From positions 2,232,001 to 2,296,000 of the forward strand of contig NZ_VFQF01000001.1 of assembly GCF_006717145.1 (NCBI RefSeq): a stretch of 64,000 nucleotides of DNA, given 5' to 3'. This stretch comes from Humibacillus xanthopallidus. Lineage in GTDB: Bacteria > Actinomycetota > Actinomycetes > Actinomycetales > Dermatophilaceae. Positions 1 through 8,316 of this stretch are shown here, piece by piece; the first letter of the stretch is position 1, and the number at the start of each line of letters is the position of its first letter. A program made the position numbers and the translations under genes. The notes beneath the pieces were generated by a model. The model was not told where the DNA came from, did not search any database, and saw nothing but the letters and a program-made list of their open reading frames with translations.

Positions 1-601
1 CGGGCAGCAGGAGGATCGGCTCGCAGAAGACGGCGCTCGCGCCCGGGGCGAGCAGCTCGCCGATGCGGTGCAGGGCGAGGTCGCGCTCGAAGTGGTGCAC
101 GACATTGTTGCCGATGATGCCGTCGAAGCGGAGGTCGCCGAGCCCCTCCTCAGCGGGGACGAAGTGCTCGATCGGACGGCATACGAAGGTGGTGCGGTCG
201 GCGACGCCGCTCGCCTCGGCGCGCCGGCGGGCCACATCGAGGATGCCGGGCGAGACGTCGATGCCGACGACCTCGGCCCCCTGGTGGGCGAGCCACACCG
301 CGAGCGAGCCGCCGCCCGCGCCCACCTCGAGGATGCGCTTGCCGGCGAGTGGCCCGAGGCGGCCGATGGCGTCGGTGAGGAACTCGACGTGCTCGCGGTT
401 GGCGAAGGGGATCTGGTCGGGCGACACGACGTAGTCGGGGTCGGTCCACGTGGAGCGGATCTCCTCGGCCATCCGGTCGTAGGTCTCGGCCTCGTGGGCG
501 TGCCGCTGCTCGAGCGTCAGCGGCCCAGCTCCGTGGTCGTGGCCGTGGTCGTGATGGCCGGCCCCGTGGTCATGGTGCGCGTGCGCGTCGTGGTCAGGCA
601 T
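1..601 (-). CDS. SAM-dependent class I methyltransferase, C-terminus cut by window edge
   Basis: About 200 residues are visible; the 3' end lies beyond base 1. The Rossmann glycine motif LEVGAGGGSLAVWLA is followed by VVGIDVS (acidic end of strand 2) and FDGIIGNNVVHHFE, the usual order in class I methyltransferases. The first 24 residues are very His/Asp-rich (HDAHAHHDHG, then HHDHGHDHG), which is not typical and could bind metal. The ATG at 601-599 overlaps the stop of the upstream glycosyltransferase by 8 bases, so translation is probably coupled and the gene is the last visible member of the polysaccharide operon. It probably methylates a sugar or a glycan-linked group; the substrate cannot be read from the sequence. 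Confidence 0.85.
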   Translation of the reverse strand, partial: MPDHDAHAHHDHGAGHHDHGHDHGAGPLTLEQRHAHEAETYDRMAEEIRSTWTDPDYVVSPDQIPFANREHVEFLTDAIGRLGPLAGKRILEVGAGGGSLAVWLAHQGAEVVGIDVSPGILDVARRRAEASGVADRTTFVCRPIEHFVPAEEGLGDLRFDGIIGNNVVHHFERDLALHRIGELLAPGASAVFCEPILLLP

Positions 602-1538
602 CGATCCCCTCCAGGGCGAGTCGTAGGTGAGTCGTGGTGGCGGTGAGCCGGTCGCGCGCACCGGGGCGGCCGGCGAGCGAGGCGGCGGCGAGCACCCCGG
701 CGCGGGTGCCGAAGCCGACGGCCTCGAGCGCCCGCAGCCGGTGGCCGGCGGCCCGGCCGTGGTGGCGGACGTACCACCGGTTGAGCGAGCGGAGCGCCTC
801 GGGCGAGGCCCGCCCGGTGACCTTCTTCGTCGAGGCGCCCATGAAGTGGGTCGCCGTCGTGTCGGCGGCATAGACGACGTGCCAGCCACGGGCGCCGAGC
901 CGTTGGCAGAGGTCGACGTCGTCCATGTAGACGAAGATCGCGTCGTCGAAGGCCCCGACCTCGAGGGCCGCATCACGGCGCAGGAGCATGACGGCGCTCG
1001 AGACCCACTCGGGCCGGAAGGCCTCGGTTGCGTCGTCGCCGAGGTAGAGCCCGGTGCGGCCGAAGCGCCCCGGCGCGGCCCGGTCGAGCCCGCAGAGGTA
1101 GGTCGCCATCGACGAGAGCCGGGGCAGCCGGCCGGCGGTCCACCGCTGCCAGCTGCCGTCGCCGTAGACCAGGCGCGGCCCGACGACCCCGACCCGCTCG
1201 TCGGCATCGAGGTGGTAGGCGAGGGCCGCGATGCCGTCGGGCGCGAGCCGGGCGTCGGTGTTGACCAGGAGCAGCAGCCGCGCGTCCGTCGTCGCGATCG
1301 CCTGGTTGTTGGCGCGGCAGAAGCCGACGTTGTCGGTGTTGGCGATGACCCGCACGTGCGGCCAGTGCTCCCGGAGGTGCTCGACCGATCCGTCGCTCGA
1401 GGCGTTGTCGACGACGACGACGTCGTTGCGCCAACCCTCGGGTGTCGCGGCCTCGATGCTCGCGAGGCACTCGTCGAGCAGGTCGACGGTGTTCCAGTTG
1501 ACGACGATCGTCGCGAGGTCCGGGACCCGCTCCCCCAC
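594..1538 (-). CDS. Family 2 glycosyltransferase (rhamnosyltransferase-like)
   Basis: A 314-residue GT2 enzyme. TIVVNWNTVDLLDECL opens the GT-A fold, VVVDNASSDGS is the nucleotide-sugar loop and LLLVNTDARL the metal-binding NTD motif. Later EWVSSAVMLLRRDAA and YMDDVDLCQRLGARGW match the acceptor region of WcaA/RfbF-type transferases. It probably adds a sugar to a lipid-linked repeat unit at the inner face of the membrane. I chose GTG at 1538 because a GGAGG lies 8 bases upstream; GTG at 1547 would give a GTGA overlap with the preceding gene and three more residues. Donor and acceptor are unknown. Confidence 0.9.
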   Translation of the reverse strand: MGERVPDLATIVVNWNTVDLLDECLASIEAATPEGWRNDVVVVDNASSDGSVEHLREHWPHVRVIANTDNVGFCRANNQAIATTDARLLLLVNTDARLAPDGIAALAYHLDADERVGVVGPRLVYGDGSWQRWTAGRLPRLSSMATYLCGLDRAAPGRFGRTGLYLGDDATEAFRPEWVSSAVMLLRRDAALEVGAFDDAIFVYMDDVDLCQRLGARGWHVVYAADTTATHFMGASTKKVTGRASPEALRSLNRWYVRHHGRAAGHRLRALEAVGFGTRAGVLAAASLAGRPGARDRLTATTTHLRLALEGIDA

Positions 1539-1543
1539 GGCGC

Positions 1544-4500
1544 TCACCTCCAGTCCAGTCCGAAGACGTTGCGCAGCGGGTCGGGCTGGAGCACGCGAGG
1601 ACGCTGCGCCGACGACCACGTGCCGCTGGGACCCGGCTCGGCGGCATACACCCCGAGCGTGTTGCCGGTGCGGGCGAGGAAAAGCACGCGGTCGGCCTCG
1701 GGGGCCACGAGCGGGCTCCAGCCGCGGTCGATGCCCCGGCTGAGCACCGTGACCCTGCCGGTCCCCTTGCTGCCCAACGGTGCCCGCACGACGGTGCCGC
1801 CGGAGCCGTCGCCACCGCTCACCCAGGTGAGCGAGCGACCGTCCGGCGACCAGTGCGGCATACCGGCCGGCGTCGCGCCGCTCACGAGGTCGGTCACCGT
1901 GTCGCCGGTGCGGGCGTCCATGGCGTGCACCGATCGGAGGCTGCCCTCGGTCCAGGTGAAGGCGATGCGGCGGCCGTCGGCCGACAGGGCGGGCTCGGCG
2001 TCGTCGGTCGGCACGGCGCCGGCGGTGCCGTTGGTGAGGTTGAGCACCGCTCCGGTGCGCAGGTCGAGGCGCAGGAGGAACGACTCGCCCGTCAGCGTCG
2101 AGGTGTTGCGCACGATGACGGCGCGCCCGTCCGGGGTCATGACGGGCTGCGAGCTGCCGCGCACGTCGCCGGGGGCGAGCCCGTCGCGCCAGTCCTCGGT
2201 CCACGCGTCGGTCAGCTGGCGCACCGTGCCGTCCGGCCTGCGGATGAAGACCTGCTGGCGCGCCTCGTCGCCGGGCAGCGCCGCTAGCCGCGCGAGGCGC
2301 TGGGTCGTCGCCACGGCATCGATGTCGTCGAAGGTTACGTGCGCTCGACGGGTCTGACCGCGAGGTGCCGACGGATGCGGCGCCTTCGCCTTGCCGACCG
2401 GCACCTCGGCGGTGAAGACGATGGTCGAGCGGTCCGGCCCCCAGCGCGCCTCGAGCGGCTGCAGGCCCGCGGGCAGGGGGATCTCGAGCTGGTGCATGAG
2501 GTCAGGGGTCGCGCCGACGAGGTAGCGGGTGCCGTCGGGGCGAGCGGTCACGAGAAGCAGCCGCGAGTCGCGCACCTTCGTGCCGATGCGTGACGTGTCG
2601 GTGCTCGGGCCAGGACGCTGCGGCCAGTCGTACCAGTCGATCGCGAGGTCGCTGCTCGAGATGATGGCTGCCGAGGACGACCCGTCGAGAGCCACCCGGC
2701 AGATGCACGTGTGGGCGACGTCCGTCGCGCCGACGAAGGTGACCGAGCGGCCGTCGGGGCTGAAGCGCGGCACGAAGCCCGACATCTCCTCCGGCGTGCA
2801 CGGGTCGAGCGGGGTGCGCGTCGTGCAGTCCTTGCCCTGGGTGCGGACCGTCTCCGGGCCGCCGGCGGTCGGGCGCGTGACGACCTTCCAGTTGCCCGGC
2901 TTGACGTCGGTGAAGTCGACCTTGCCGCCGCTCGACGGGTTGCCGGAGCCGCGGTAGGACGCGATGACGACCTGCCGCCCGTCGGCCGAGACGCCCGGGT
3001 CGGTGTTGAACCAGCGGTCGTTCGTGATGCGACGCCGATCGGTGCCGTCGGTGCGCATCTGCGTCACCGACGCCTTGTTCTTGCCCTCGGTCCAGATGAA
3101 GGTGATGACCGAGCCCGACGCGAGGTAGGGGTCCGAGTCGAAGCCGCCGACCGGCACCGACACGGCCGAGACGTTGCGGCTCTCGCCCGTCACGAGGTCG
3201 AGGCGGAAGGTCGCCACCTGCGGGAACCACGGCGCCTGCGCGGTGAAGAGGACGTAGCGCCCGTTCGGCTCGACGATCGGCTGGCCCACGCGGTACTCGA
3301 ACGACTGGAGGACGCGCGCCCCCGAGCCGTCGGGGTTCATCAGCGCGATCGACTCGGGAGAGCCGGGCGGGCCGGTGCGCACGGTGAAGACGATCTTCGT
3401 GTTGCCGAACGCCCAGCGCGGCCAGTTGTAGGCCTTGCCGTCGGCCGGCGTGATGCGCTTGATGCCCGTGCCGTCGAGGTTCGCCGTGAAGATGCCCTGC
3501 ACGCCCGTGGCGCGCTCGAGGGCGGAGAAGATGAGCCCCGGTGGGGTGGCCGCGACGGTCCCCATCGCCGGGGTGGCGGTGCCTGCCGTCGCCCCGTCGC
3601 CGCTGGGCTGGGCGGTCAGGAGCCCGGCGACGAGGAGCCCGGCGAGGGGCAGGGCCAGCAACGCGCGGGACACGACCGATGCACCACGGCGTGGACCTGT
3701 CGCGCGTGAACCGCTCGGGCGGGGACGGCTGGGGCTCACGGTGGGCTGGGACGGCCGCGGCGGCATACCGCTGCTGTCGCCTGGCTGCTTGCCGTATGCC
3801 GGGTGGCCGCCCGGGCGCGTGCGTGACCTCCCGAGGGCCGGCCACTCCGCGCCGGACAGGCGGGTGCCGGCGACCGCGAGCCCGGCCAGCAGCCAGTAGA
3901 GCGCGAGCGGGATGTCCTGTCGCAGCGAGAAGCCGAGCAGCTCCTCGACCATGAGGAAGGCCATCGCGGCGGCGACCCCGATGCCGAGGGGGCGCAGCAG
4001 CGGGTCGGCGCTGCGGCCCAGGCGGATGGCGATGTCGTAGTTCGCGACGCCGACGAGCACGAGCCCGATGAGACCGACGATGCCCGCCTCGGCGAGGGTG
4101 AGGAGATAGAGGTTGTGCACGGGGTGACCGAAGAAGATGACCGGCCCCTGCTCGTAGCGCGGCAGGACGAGCTCGTAGTTGTTGAGGCCGACCCCGAGCA
4201 CCGGGTGGTCGGCGATCATCTGGCCGGCGATGTCGTTCATCTGCAGGCGCGAGTCGACCTCGGTCCAGAAGTGACCGGTGCCGAAGTTGTCGGAGAGCTT
4301 CCTGCTGATGACCGGGAAGGCGACGACGACCCCGGCGACCGCGATGAGCGCCCCGGCGCGCACTGCACTCCACGGGATCGCGCCGACGCGGATGCCGTGG
4401 ATGACGAGCACGGCCGACACGGCGAGCACCGCGACGAAGGAGGCGCGGGTCTGCGACACCCACATGCAGGCGAGACACGCGAGGTAGGCGGCGCCGGCCG

Positions 4501-5887
4501 TGACGCGGATGAGCGAGCGGCGTCGGTGGATGGCGAAGGCGAGCGCCACCATCGCGACGGCGCCGAGCGCGGCGGCCATGAAGACCGGGTGGATGATCGT
4601 GCCGAACGGGCGGCCGATGGCCTGGGCGTCGGTCGTGCGCTCCCCCAGCGTCTGCGGCACACCGAGGAACGACAGGCCGAGCACGCCGCCCGTGCGCCAC
4701 TGGAGCATGACGACGACGAGCTCGACGGCGACGAAGACGACGAGCCCGCCGAGCGCCGCCCAGAGGTGGCGGACGGTGCGCACGCGCACGGCGACGTAGA
4801 CGAAGAGCAGATACATCCAGCCCATCCGCACGAGCTCGGCGGCGGCGTGGCCGATGCTCGGCGCGGAGAGCAGGCTGGGCAGCAGGAGCACCACCCCGAC
4901 GAGCGGGAACCAGATGATCGGCGTGCGGAACGCGGTGCGCACGTCGGAGACGAGGGTGCCCTCGCGGGCCCACAGCCCGTAGAGGAGCAGCAGCAGCACG
5001 TCGAACGTCGTGACGTAGACGGAGATCGCGCCACCCGACTGCTCGAGGTCCTGCGGGCCGAACGACTTGTGCAGGACGAAGGTCAGCGAGCACACGGCGA
5101 CGAAGGTGACAAAGACCGTCTTGTCGCGCACGAGCACGAGCAGGGCGATGACGAGCACGGCTCCGGCCGCGGCGGCGAGGCCCTTCGTGCCGAGGGTGGC
5201 GAGGATCCACGCGACCCCCGCCCCCGCGGCTGCGACGAGGAGCGTCGCCACGAGACCCGCGCCGCGTGAGGAGCCACCCCTCGAAGTCGAGTGCCCACTT
5301 TCCGGCGCCCCCGACGAGGTTCTGGGTGTCGGGAACTGAGCACTCGACGGGGAAGGGGGTGTCGAGAACTGAGCACTCGACTGGGAGGTGGGGTCCCCTG
5401 TTGTCGAGTGCCCACTTTCCGGCGCTCGCCCGTGGGCGAGCTCGACGACGAGGGGCCACAGGACGAGGGCGGCGAGACCGAGGACGAGCAGCGCGACGAC
5501 GGCGGCGATGGCCTTGCCGCCCTGGGTCGCGACGACCCACGCCAGCCCCGCCGAGCCCGCCGCGGCGAGTGCCGCGACGGCGACGCCCGAGACACCCGAC
5601 ACGGCCTTCGCCGAGGCGCTCGCCGCTCGCGCGTCACGCCGGCTGGCGGGCGCCCGCCCCGGGGAGCCCTGGCCCGACCAGACCCGTCCGAGCCGCTCGG
5701 TCACCGGCCCGCGGAGGTCGTCACGGAGCAGCCGCACGACGACACCGACGACGATGACGCCGAGGACGGCATACAGCGCCGTCATGCCCAGCTGGGCGAG
5801 CACGAGCGCGACGAGGGCCACGAGCAGGCCCACGCCGACGACCGACGCAGGACCGCCCCGGGGACGGGGAGGGGGAGGCAGGGTCAT
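1544..5887 (-). CDS. O-antigen polymerase/ligase-like membrane protein fused to a TolB-like beta-propeller
   Basis: One open frame of 1447 residues with no stop. Residues about 14-54, 98-147 and 205-255 are three similar hydrophobic hairpins (compare AWVVATQGGKAIAAVVALLV with AWILATLGTKGLAAAAGAVL). Residues about 255-670 are a polytopic Wzy/WaaL region containing MIADHPVLGVGLNNYELVLP and GHPVHNLYLLTLAEAGIVG, the Wzy_C pattern. A Pro/Ser-rich linker and one further membrane segment near residue 740 (ALLALPLAGLLVAGLLT) lead to a roughly 650-residue WD40/TolB-like propeller with repeated phrases such as FSPDGRSVTFVG, MTPDGRAVIV and LSADGRRIAFTW. The propeller should sit outside the membrane. Residues about 156-203 derive from dispersed repeat family A. 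ATG at 5887 forms ATGA with the upstream stop. Separate genes would require a stop codon that is absent. Confidence 0.85.
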   Translation of the reverse strand: MTLPPPPRPRGGPASVVGVGLLVALVALVLAQLGMTALYAVLGVIVVGVVVRLLRDDLRGPVTERLGRVWSGQGSPGRAPASRRDARAASASAKAVSGVSGVAVAALAAAGSAGLAWVVATQGGKAIAAVVALLVLGLAALVLWPLVVELAHGRAPESGHSTTGDPTSQSSAQFSTPPSPSSAQFPTPRTSSGAPESGHSTSRGGSSRGAGLVATLLVAAAGAGVAWILATLGTKGLAAAAGAVLVIALLVLVRDKTVFVTFVAVCSLTFVLHKSFGPQDLEQSGGAISVYVTTFDVLLLLLYGLWAREGTLVSDVRTAFRTPIIWFPLVGVVLLLPSLLSAPSIGHAAAELVRMGWMYLLFVYVAVRVRTVRHLWAALGGLVVFVAVELVVVMLQWRTGGVLGLSFLGVPQTLGERTTDAQAIGRPFGTIIHPVFMAAALGAVAMVALAFAIHRRRSLIRVTAGAAYLACLACMWVSQTRASFVAVLAVSAVLVIHGIRVGAIPWSAVRAGALIAVAGVVVAFPVISRKLSDNFGTGHFWTEVDSRLQMNDIAGQMIADHPVLGVGLNNYELVLPRYEQGPVIFFGHPVHNLYLLTLAEAGIVGLIGLVLVGVANYDIAIRLGRSADPLLRPLGIGVAAAMAFLMVEELLGFSLRQDIPLALYWLLAGLAVAGTRLSGAEWPALGRSRTRPGGHPAYGKQPGDSSGMPPRPSQPTVSPSRPRPSGSRATGPRRGASVVSRALLALPLAGLLVAGLLTAQPSGDGATAGTATPAMGTVAATPPGLIFSALERATGVQGIFTANLDGTGIKRITPADGKAYNWPRWAFGNTKIVFTVRTGPPGSPESIALMNPDGSGARVLQSFEYRVGQPIVEPNGRYVLFTAQAPWFPQVATFRLDLVTGESRNVSAVSVPVGGFDSDPYLASGSVITFIWTEGKNKASVTQMRTDGTDRRRITNDRWFNTDPGVSADGRQVVIASYRGSGNPSSGGKVDFTDVKPGNWKVVTRPTAGGPETVRTQGKDCTTRTPLDPCTPEEMSGFVPRFSPDGRSVTFVGATDVAHTCICRVALDGSSSAAIISSSDLAIDWYDWPQRPGPSTDTSRIGTKVRDSRLLLVTARPDGTRYLVGATPDLMHQLEIPLPAGLQPLEARWGPDRSTIVFTAEVPVGKAKAPHPSAPRGQTRRAHVTFDDIDAVATTQRLARLAALPGDEARQQVFIRRPDGTVRQLTDAWTEDWRDGLAPGDVRGSSQPVMTPDGRAVIVRNTSTLTGESFLLRLDLRTGAVLNLTNGTAGAVPTDDAEPALSADGRRIAFTWTEGSLRSVHAMDARTGDTVTDLVSGATPAGMPHWSPDGRSLTWVSGGDGSGGTVVRAPLGSKGTGRVTVLSRGIDRGWSPLVAPEADRVLFLARTGNTLGVYAAEPGPSGTWSSAQRPRVLQPDPLRNVFGLDWR
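5281..5420. repeat. Family A repeats lying inside a coding region (4 copies)
   Basis: Four copies of the core GTCGAGTGCYCASTTYC at about 5286, 5332, 5364 and 5403, in orientations plus, minus, minus, plus. They are read in frame by the polymerase-propeller gene and encode a hydrophilic loop with the twice-repeated APESGHST and SSAQF phrases, placed between two membrane hairpins. The same core forms intergenic arrays at 33632-33775 and 34907-34991. Confidence 0.85.
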
Positions 5888-6885
5888 GCGCGCGCCCCCG
5901 GGGTGGTCGTCGTGGGGACGGGCCGGCGTGGCGGCGTCGTCCGGTAGGCGTGCTGTGTGTGGTGGAGCATGACCTTCCAGTAGCTCCACTCGGCGAGGCG
6001 GGCCCGCCGGTCGACCCGCTCGAGGCGCGGCTGCAGCAGCGGCACGGTGAAGCGGTTGAACAGGGCCGTGCGCACTCCCATCCGCAGGCGGCCGCGCCAC
6101 GACGCCCGCCGGCTGAGGACGCCGTAGCGCTCGAGCAGGTCGGGCTCGGGGATGAGCACCTCGAGGTCGCGCAGGCCGCGCCCGATCGACGCCTGGAGCC
6201 GGCACGCGCTCGCGAGGTCGTGCGGGTGGTAGTGCTCGCCCCGCGCGCGCGGCTCGAAGACGACGCGGTAGCCCGCGCGGGTCCAGCGGTAGCCGAGCTC
6301 GATGTCCTCGTGGCCGATCTCGGCCCAGTCCTCGTGGAAGACGAGGTTGCGGTCGAGCATCACCTGGCGCGGGAGGCTGAGGTTCATCGACCAGTGGTAG
6401 CGGTAGGACACGTCGGCCCCTGCGCGGTCGGCGATCTCGGCATAGGCGAAGGGCTGGTACCACTGCGTGAACGCCGTCTGCGGCATCTGGCCGGACTGCT
6501 CGACGAGACCGAGCACTGCGACCGGATCTGCCTGTGCTGCATGGGCGGCCACGTGTCGGGAGATGAAGTCCGTTGTCACCCAGACGTCGTCGTTCATGAA
6601 GACGGCGATGTCGCCACGGGCCTCACGGAGCGCGAGGTTGCGCTTGACCGCGGGAAGCCGCTCGGTGCTGGCCTGAAGGATAATCCGCACGTCTGAGCTC
6701 GCCGCGAGCTCGAGCACCATGTCGGGCGTCGAGTCGCTCGAGTTGTCGGCCACGATGATCTCGAAGCGGTCGTGCGGGTAGTCCTGCGCGAGGAGGTGCT
6801 CGATCGTGCGCTGCACGACGTCACGACGGTTGTAGGTCGGGAAGATCACCGACACGAAGGGCGTCGCGCTCACGTCGGTCGTCAT
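5884..6885 (-). CDS. Family 2 glycosyltransferase
   Basis: A 333-residue GT2 enzyme. FVSVIFPTYNRRDVV starts the fold, EIIVADNSSDSTPD is the nucleotide loop and IAVFMNDDVWV carries the metal-binding aspartates. EIGHEDIELGYRWTRAGYRV is the ED-type catalytic-base region of chondroitin-synthase-like GT2 members. There is no membrane segment, so it is probably a cytoplasmic, membrane-associated enzyme. AGGAGG lies 7 bases before the ATG at 6885, and this ATG overlaps the flippase stop as ATGA; the gene's own stop overlaps the next ATG in the same way. Specific sugar unknown. Confidence 0.9.
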   Translation of the reverse strand: MTTDVSATPFVSVIFPTYNRRDVVQRTIEHLLAQDYPHDRFEIIVADNSSDSTPDMVLELAASSDVRIILQASTERLPAVKRNLALREARGDIAVFMNDDVWVTTDFISRHVAAHAAQADPVAVLGLVEQSGQMPQTAFTQWYQPFAYAEIADRAGADVSYRYHWSMNLSLPRQVMLDRNLVFHEDWAEIGHEDIELGYRWTRAGYRVVFEPRARGEHYHPHDLASACRLQASIGRGLRDLEVLIPEPDLLERYGVLSRRASWRGRLRMGVRTALFNRFTVPLLQPRLERVDRRARLAEWSYWKVMLHHTQHAYRTTPPRRPVPTTTTPGARA

Positions 6886-8315
6886 GTCAGTGCCTCCTTG
6901 AGCGACCGCAGCACGCCGAGCTTCAGCAGCCCGATCCCGTATGCCGCGAGGCCGGCGATCGTGGCCAGGGGCCACGGCACGCCGATCCGGTCGAGGGCCC
7001 AGAGCGTCACTGTCGCCGCGACGGCGACGGCGACGACCCGGGCGAGCACCGCGACGTCGAGCGTCGCGCCCATGTGGCGCCGCACCGCCCGAGTCGAGGC
7101 CCAGAGGACGAAGACGCCCGTGGCGACAGCCGCCAGCGCTGCCCCGACGAGCCCGACGGCGCGCACGAGCACGAGGCACAGCACGAGACTGACCGCGAGC
7201 GCAGCGAGGTTGTAGCGCAAGGTGACTCGCTGGTGGCCCCCCGCGAGCAGGACGAGCGACTGCCAGGCGTTGACGGTCATCAGCACCACAGCGACACCGA
7301 GCACCTGCAGCGGCAGGGCCGAGGCGGCATACGCCGGACCGAAGGCGAGGTGGACGAGGTCGTCGGCCACGACGAGGACGACGACCGGCACGACGAGCAT
7401 GAGGACGACGAGCAGCTCGGTGCCCCGGCGGTAGATCTCGAGGAAGCGGTCGCGACCGGGGGCGGCCCACGCCGAGGTTGCGAGCGGGTAGAGCACGTTG
7501 ATGAAGACGGCGCTGCCGAGGAAGAGGTACTCGATGGGCTGGTAGGCGGCGCCGTAGAGGCCGAGGTCGCTGCTCGGGCGCAGCGCCGCGACGACGAAGG
7601 AGTCGAGCTTGAGGTAGAGCACGCCGATCATGAGGGCCGGCCCGAGCGGCAGCGCCTCGCGCACGAGGCCGCGCACGAGCGGTGCGTGGAAGCGGGGCTG
7701 CAGGCCGAAGCGACGTGAGGCGAGCGCGACCGCGAGCACCGTGCCGACGAGGAGGCCGACGAGCGGCGGGACGAAGAGCATCGGCAGGCTGGCGCCGCGT
7801 GCGATGAGCACGAGCACGAGCGTCGTCTCGATGGCCTCGGCGACGACCCGGATGCCGGCTTCGTACTGCTGGACGAAGCGGGTGTGGAAGATCGTGACGA
7901 CGATGCCGAGCACCGCCTCGACGAGGATGCCGAGCGAGGCGATGAGGCCGGCAAGGTGCGCCTGCGGCGACTGGTGGAAGAGCGACAGCGCCACCTGGAC
8001 ACCGAGGACCCCGAGGACGGCCAGCCCCAGGCGCACGACGATGACCGTGCCGACGACGTCGCCCTCCACCTGGCCGGGGCGCAGCATCTCGCGCACCGCG
8101 AGCTTCGGCAGGCCGAAGTCGGCGACGACCCCGACGAGCGTCGTGATCGTGAGGACGAGGACGTAGGTGCCGTAGGCGTCGGGCGCGAGGTAGCGCAGCA
8201 CCGCCAGGGTCGACACCGCGTTGAGCAGCAGGTGCACGACCTTGGCCCCCAGCTGCGAGGCAGCGCTGAGGGTGACGGAGCCGGACCCGACGGGGCCGGC
8301 GGCGCGGGTGGTCAC
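6882..8315 (-). CDS. Wzx-type polysaccharide flippase (MOP superfamily)
   Basis: A 477-residue polytopic protein with about 12-14 hydrophobic segments. The N-terminal pattern SAASQLGAKVVHLLLNAVST followed by RYLAPDAYGTYVLVL is characteristic of the polysaccharide-exporter branch of the MOP family, as is DFGLPKLAVREM. It would move the lipid-linked repeat unit across the membrane to the polymerase encoded two genes downstream. It starts with GTG at 8315, one base after the Wzz-like gene's stop, and ends inside the next gene's start (ATGA). Confidence 0.88.
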   Translation of the reverse strand: MTTRAAGPVGSGSVTLSAASQLGAKVVHLLLNAVSTLAVLRYLAPDAYGTYVLVLTITTLVGVVADFGLPKLAVREMLRPGQVEGDVVGTVIVVRLGLAVLGVLGVQVALSLFHQSPQAHLAGLIASLGILVEAVLGIVVTIFHTRFVQQYEAGIRVVAEAIETTLVLVLIARGASLPMLFVPPLVGLLVGTVLAVALASRRFGLQPRFHAPLVRGLVREALPLGPALMIGVLYLKLDSFVVAALRPSSDLGLYGAAYQPIEYLFLGSAVFINVLYPLATSAWAAPGRDRFLEIYRRGTELLVVLMLVVPVVVLVVADDLVHLAFGPAYAASALPLQVLGVAVVLMTVNAWQSLVLLAGGHQRVTLRYNLAALAVSLVLCLVLVRAVGLVGAALAAVATGVFVLWASTRAVRRHMGATLDVAVLARVVAVAVAATVTLWALDRIGVPWPLATIAGLAAYGIGLLKLGVLRSLKEALT

Positions 8316-8316
8316 G

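Noticed and set aside
627-2357. Long plus-strand frame opposite the glycosyltransferase and propeller genes
   Set aside because: Compositional shadow: Arg/Val/Gly-rich, no family motif, no ribosome site, and it overlaps well-supported genes.
3600-3780. Separate start for the propeller at an internal ATG after GTATGCC
   Set aside because: There is no stop between the two domains, so a separate upstream product could not end; internal initiation in addition remains possible but unsupported.
2502-5540. 1012-codon minus-strand frame within the polymerase-propeller gene
   Set aside because: Arg/Pro/His-rich translation typical of a wrong frame; the in-register frame has clear domains.
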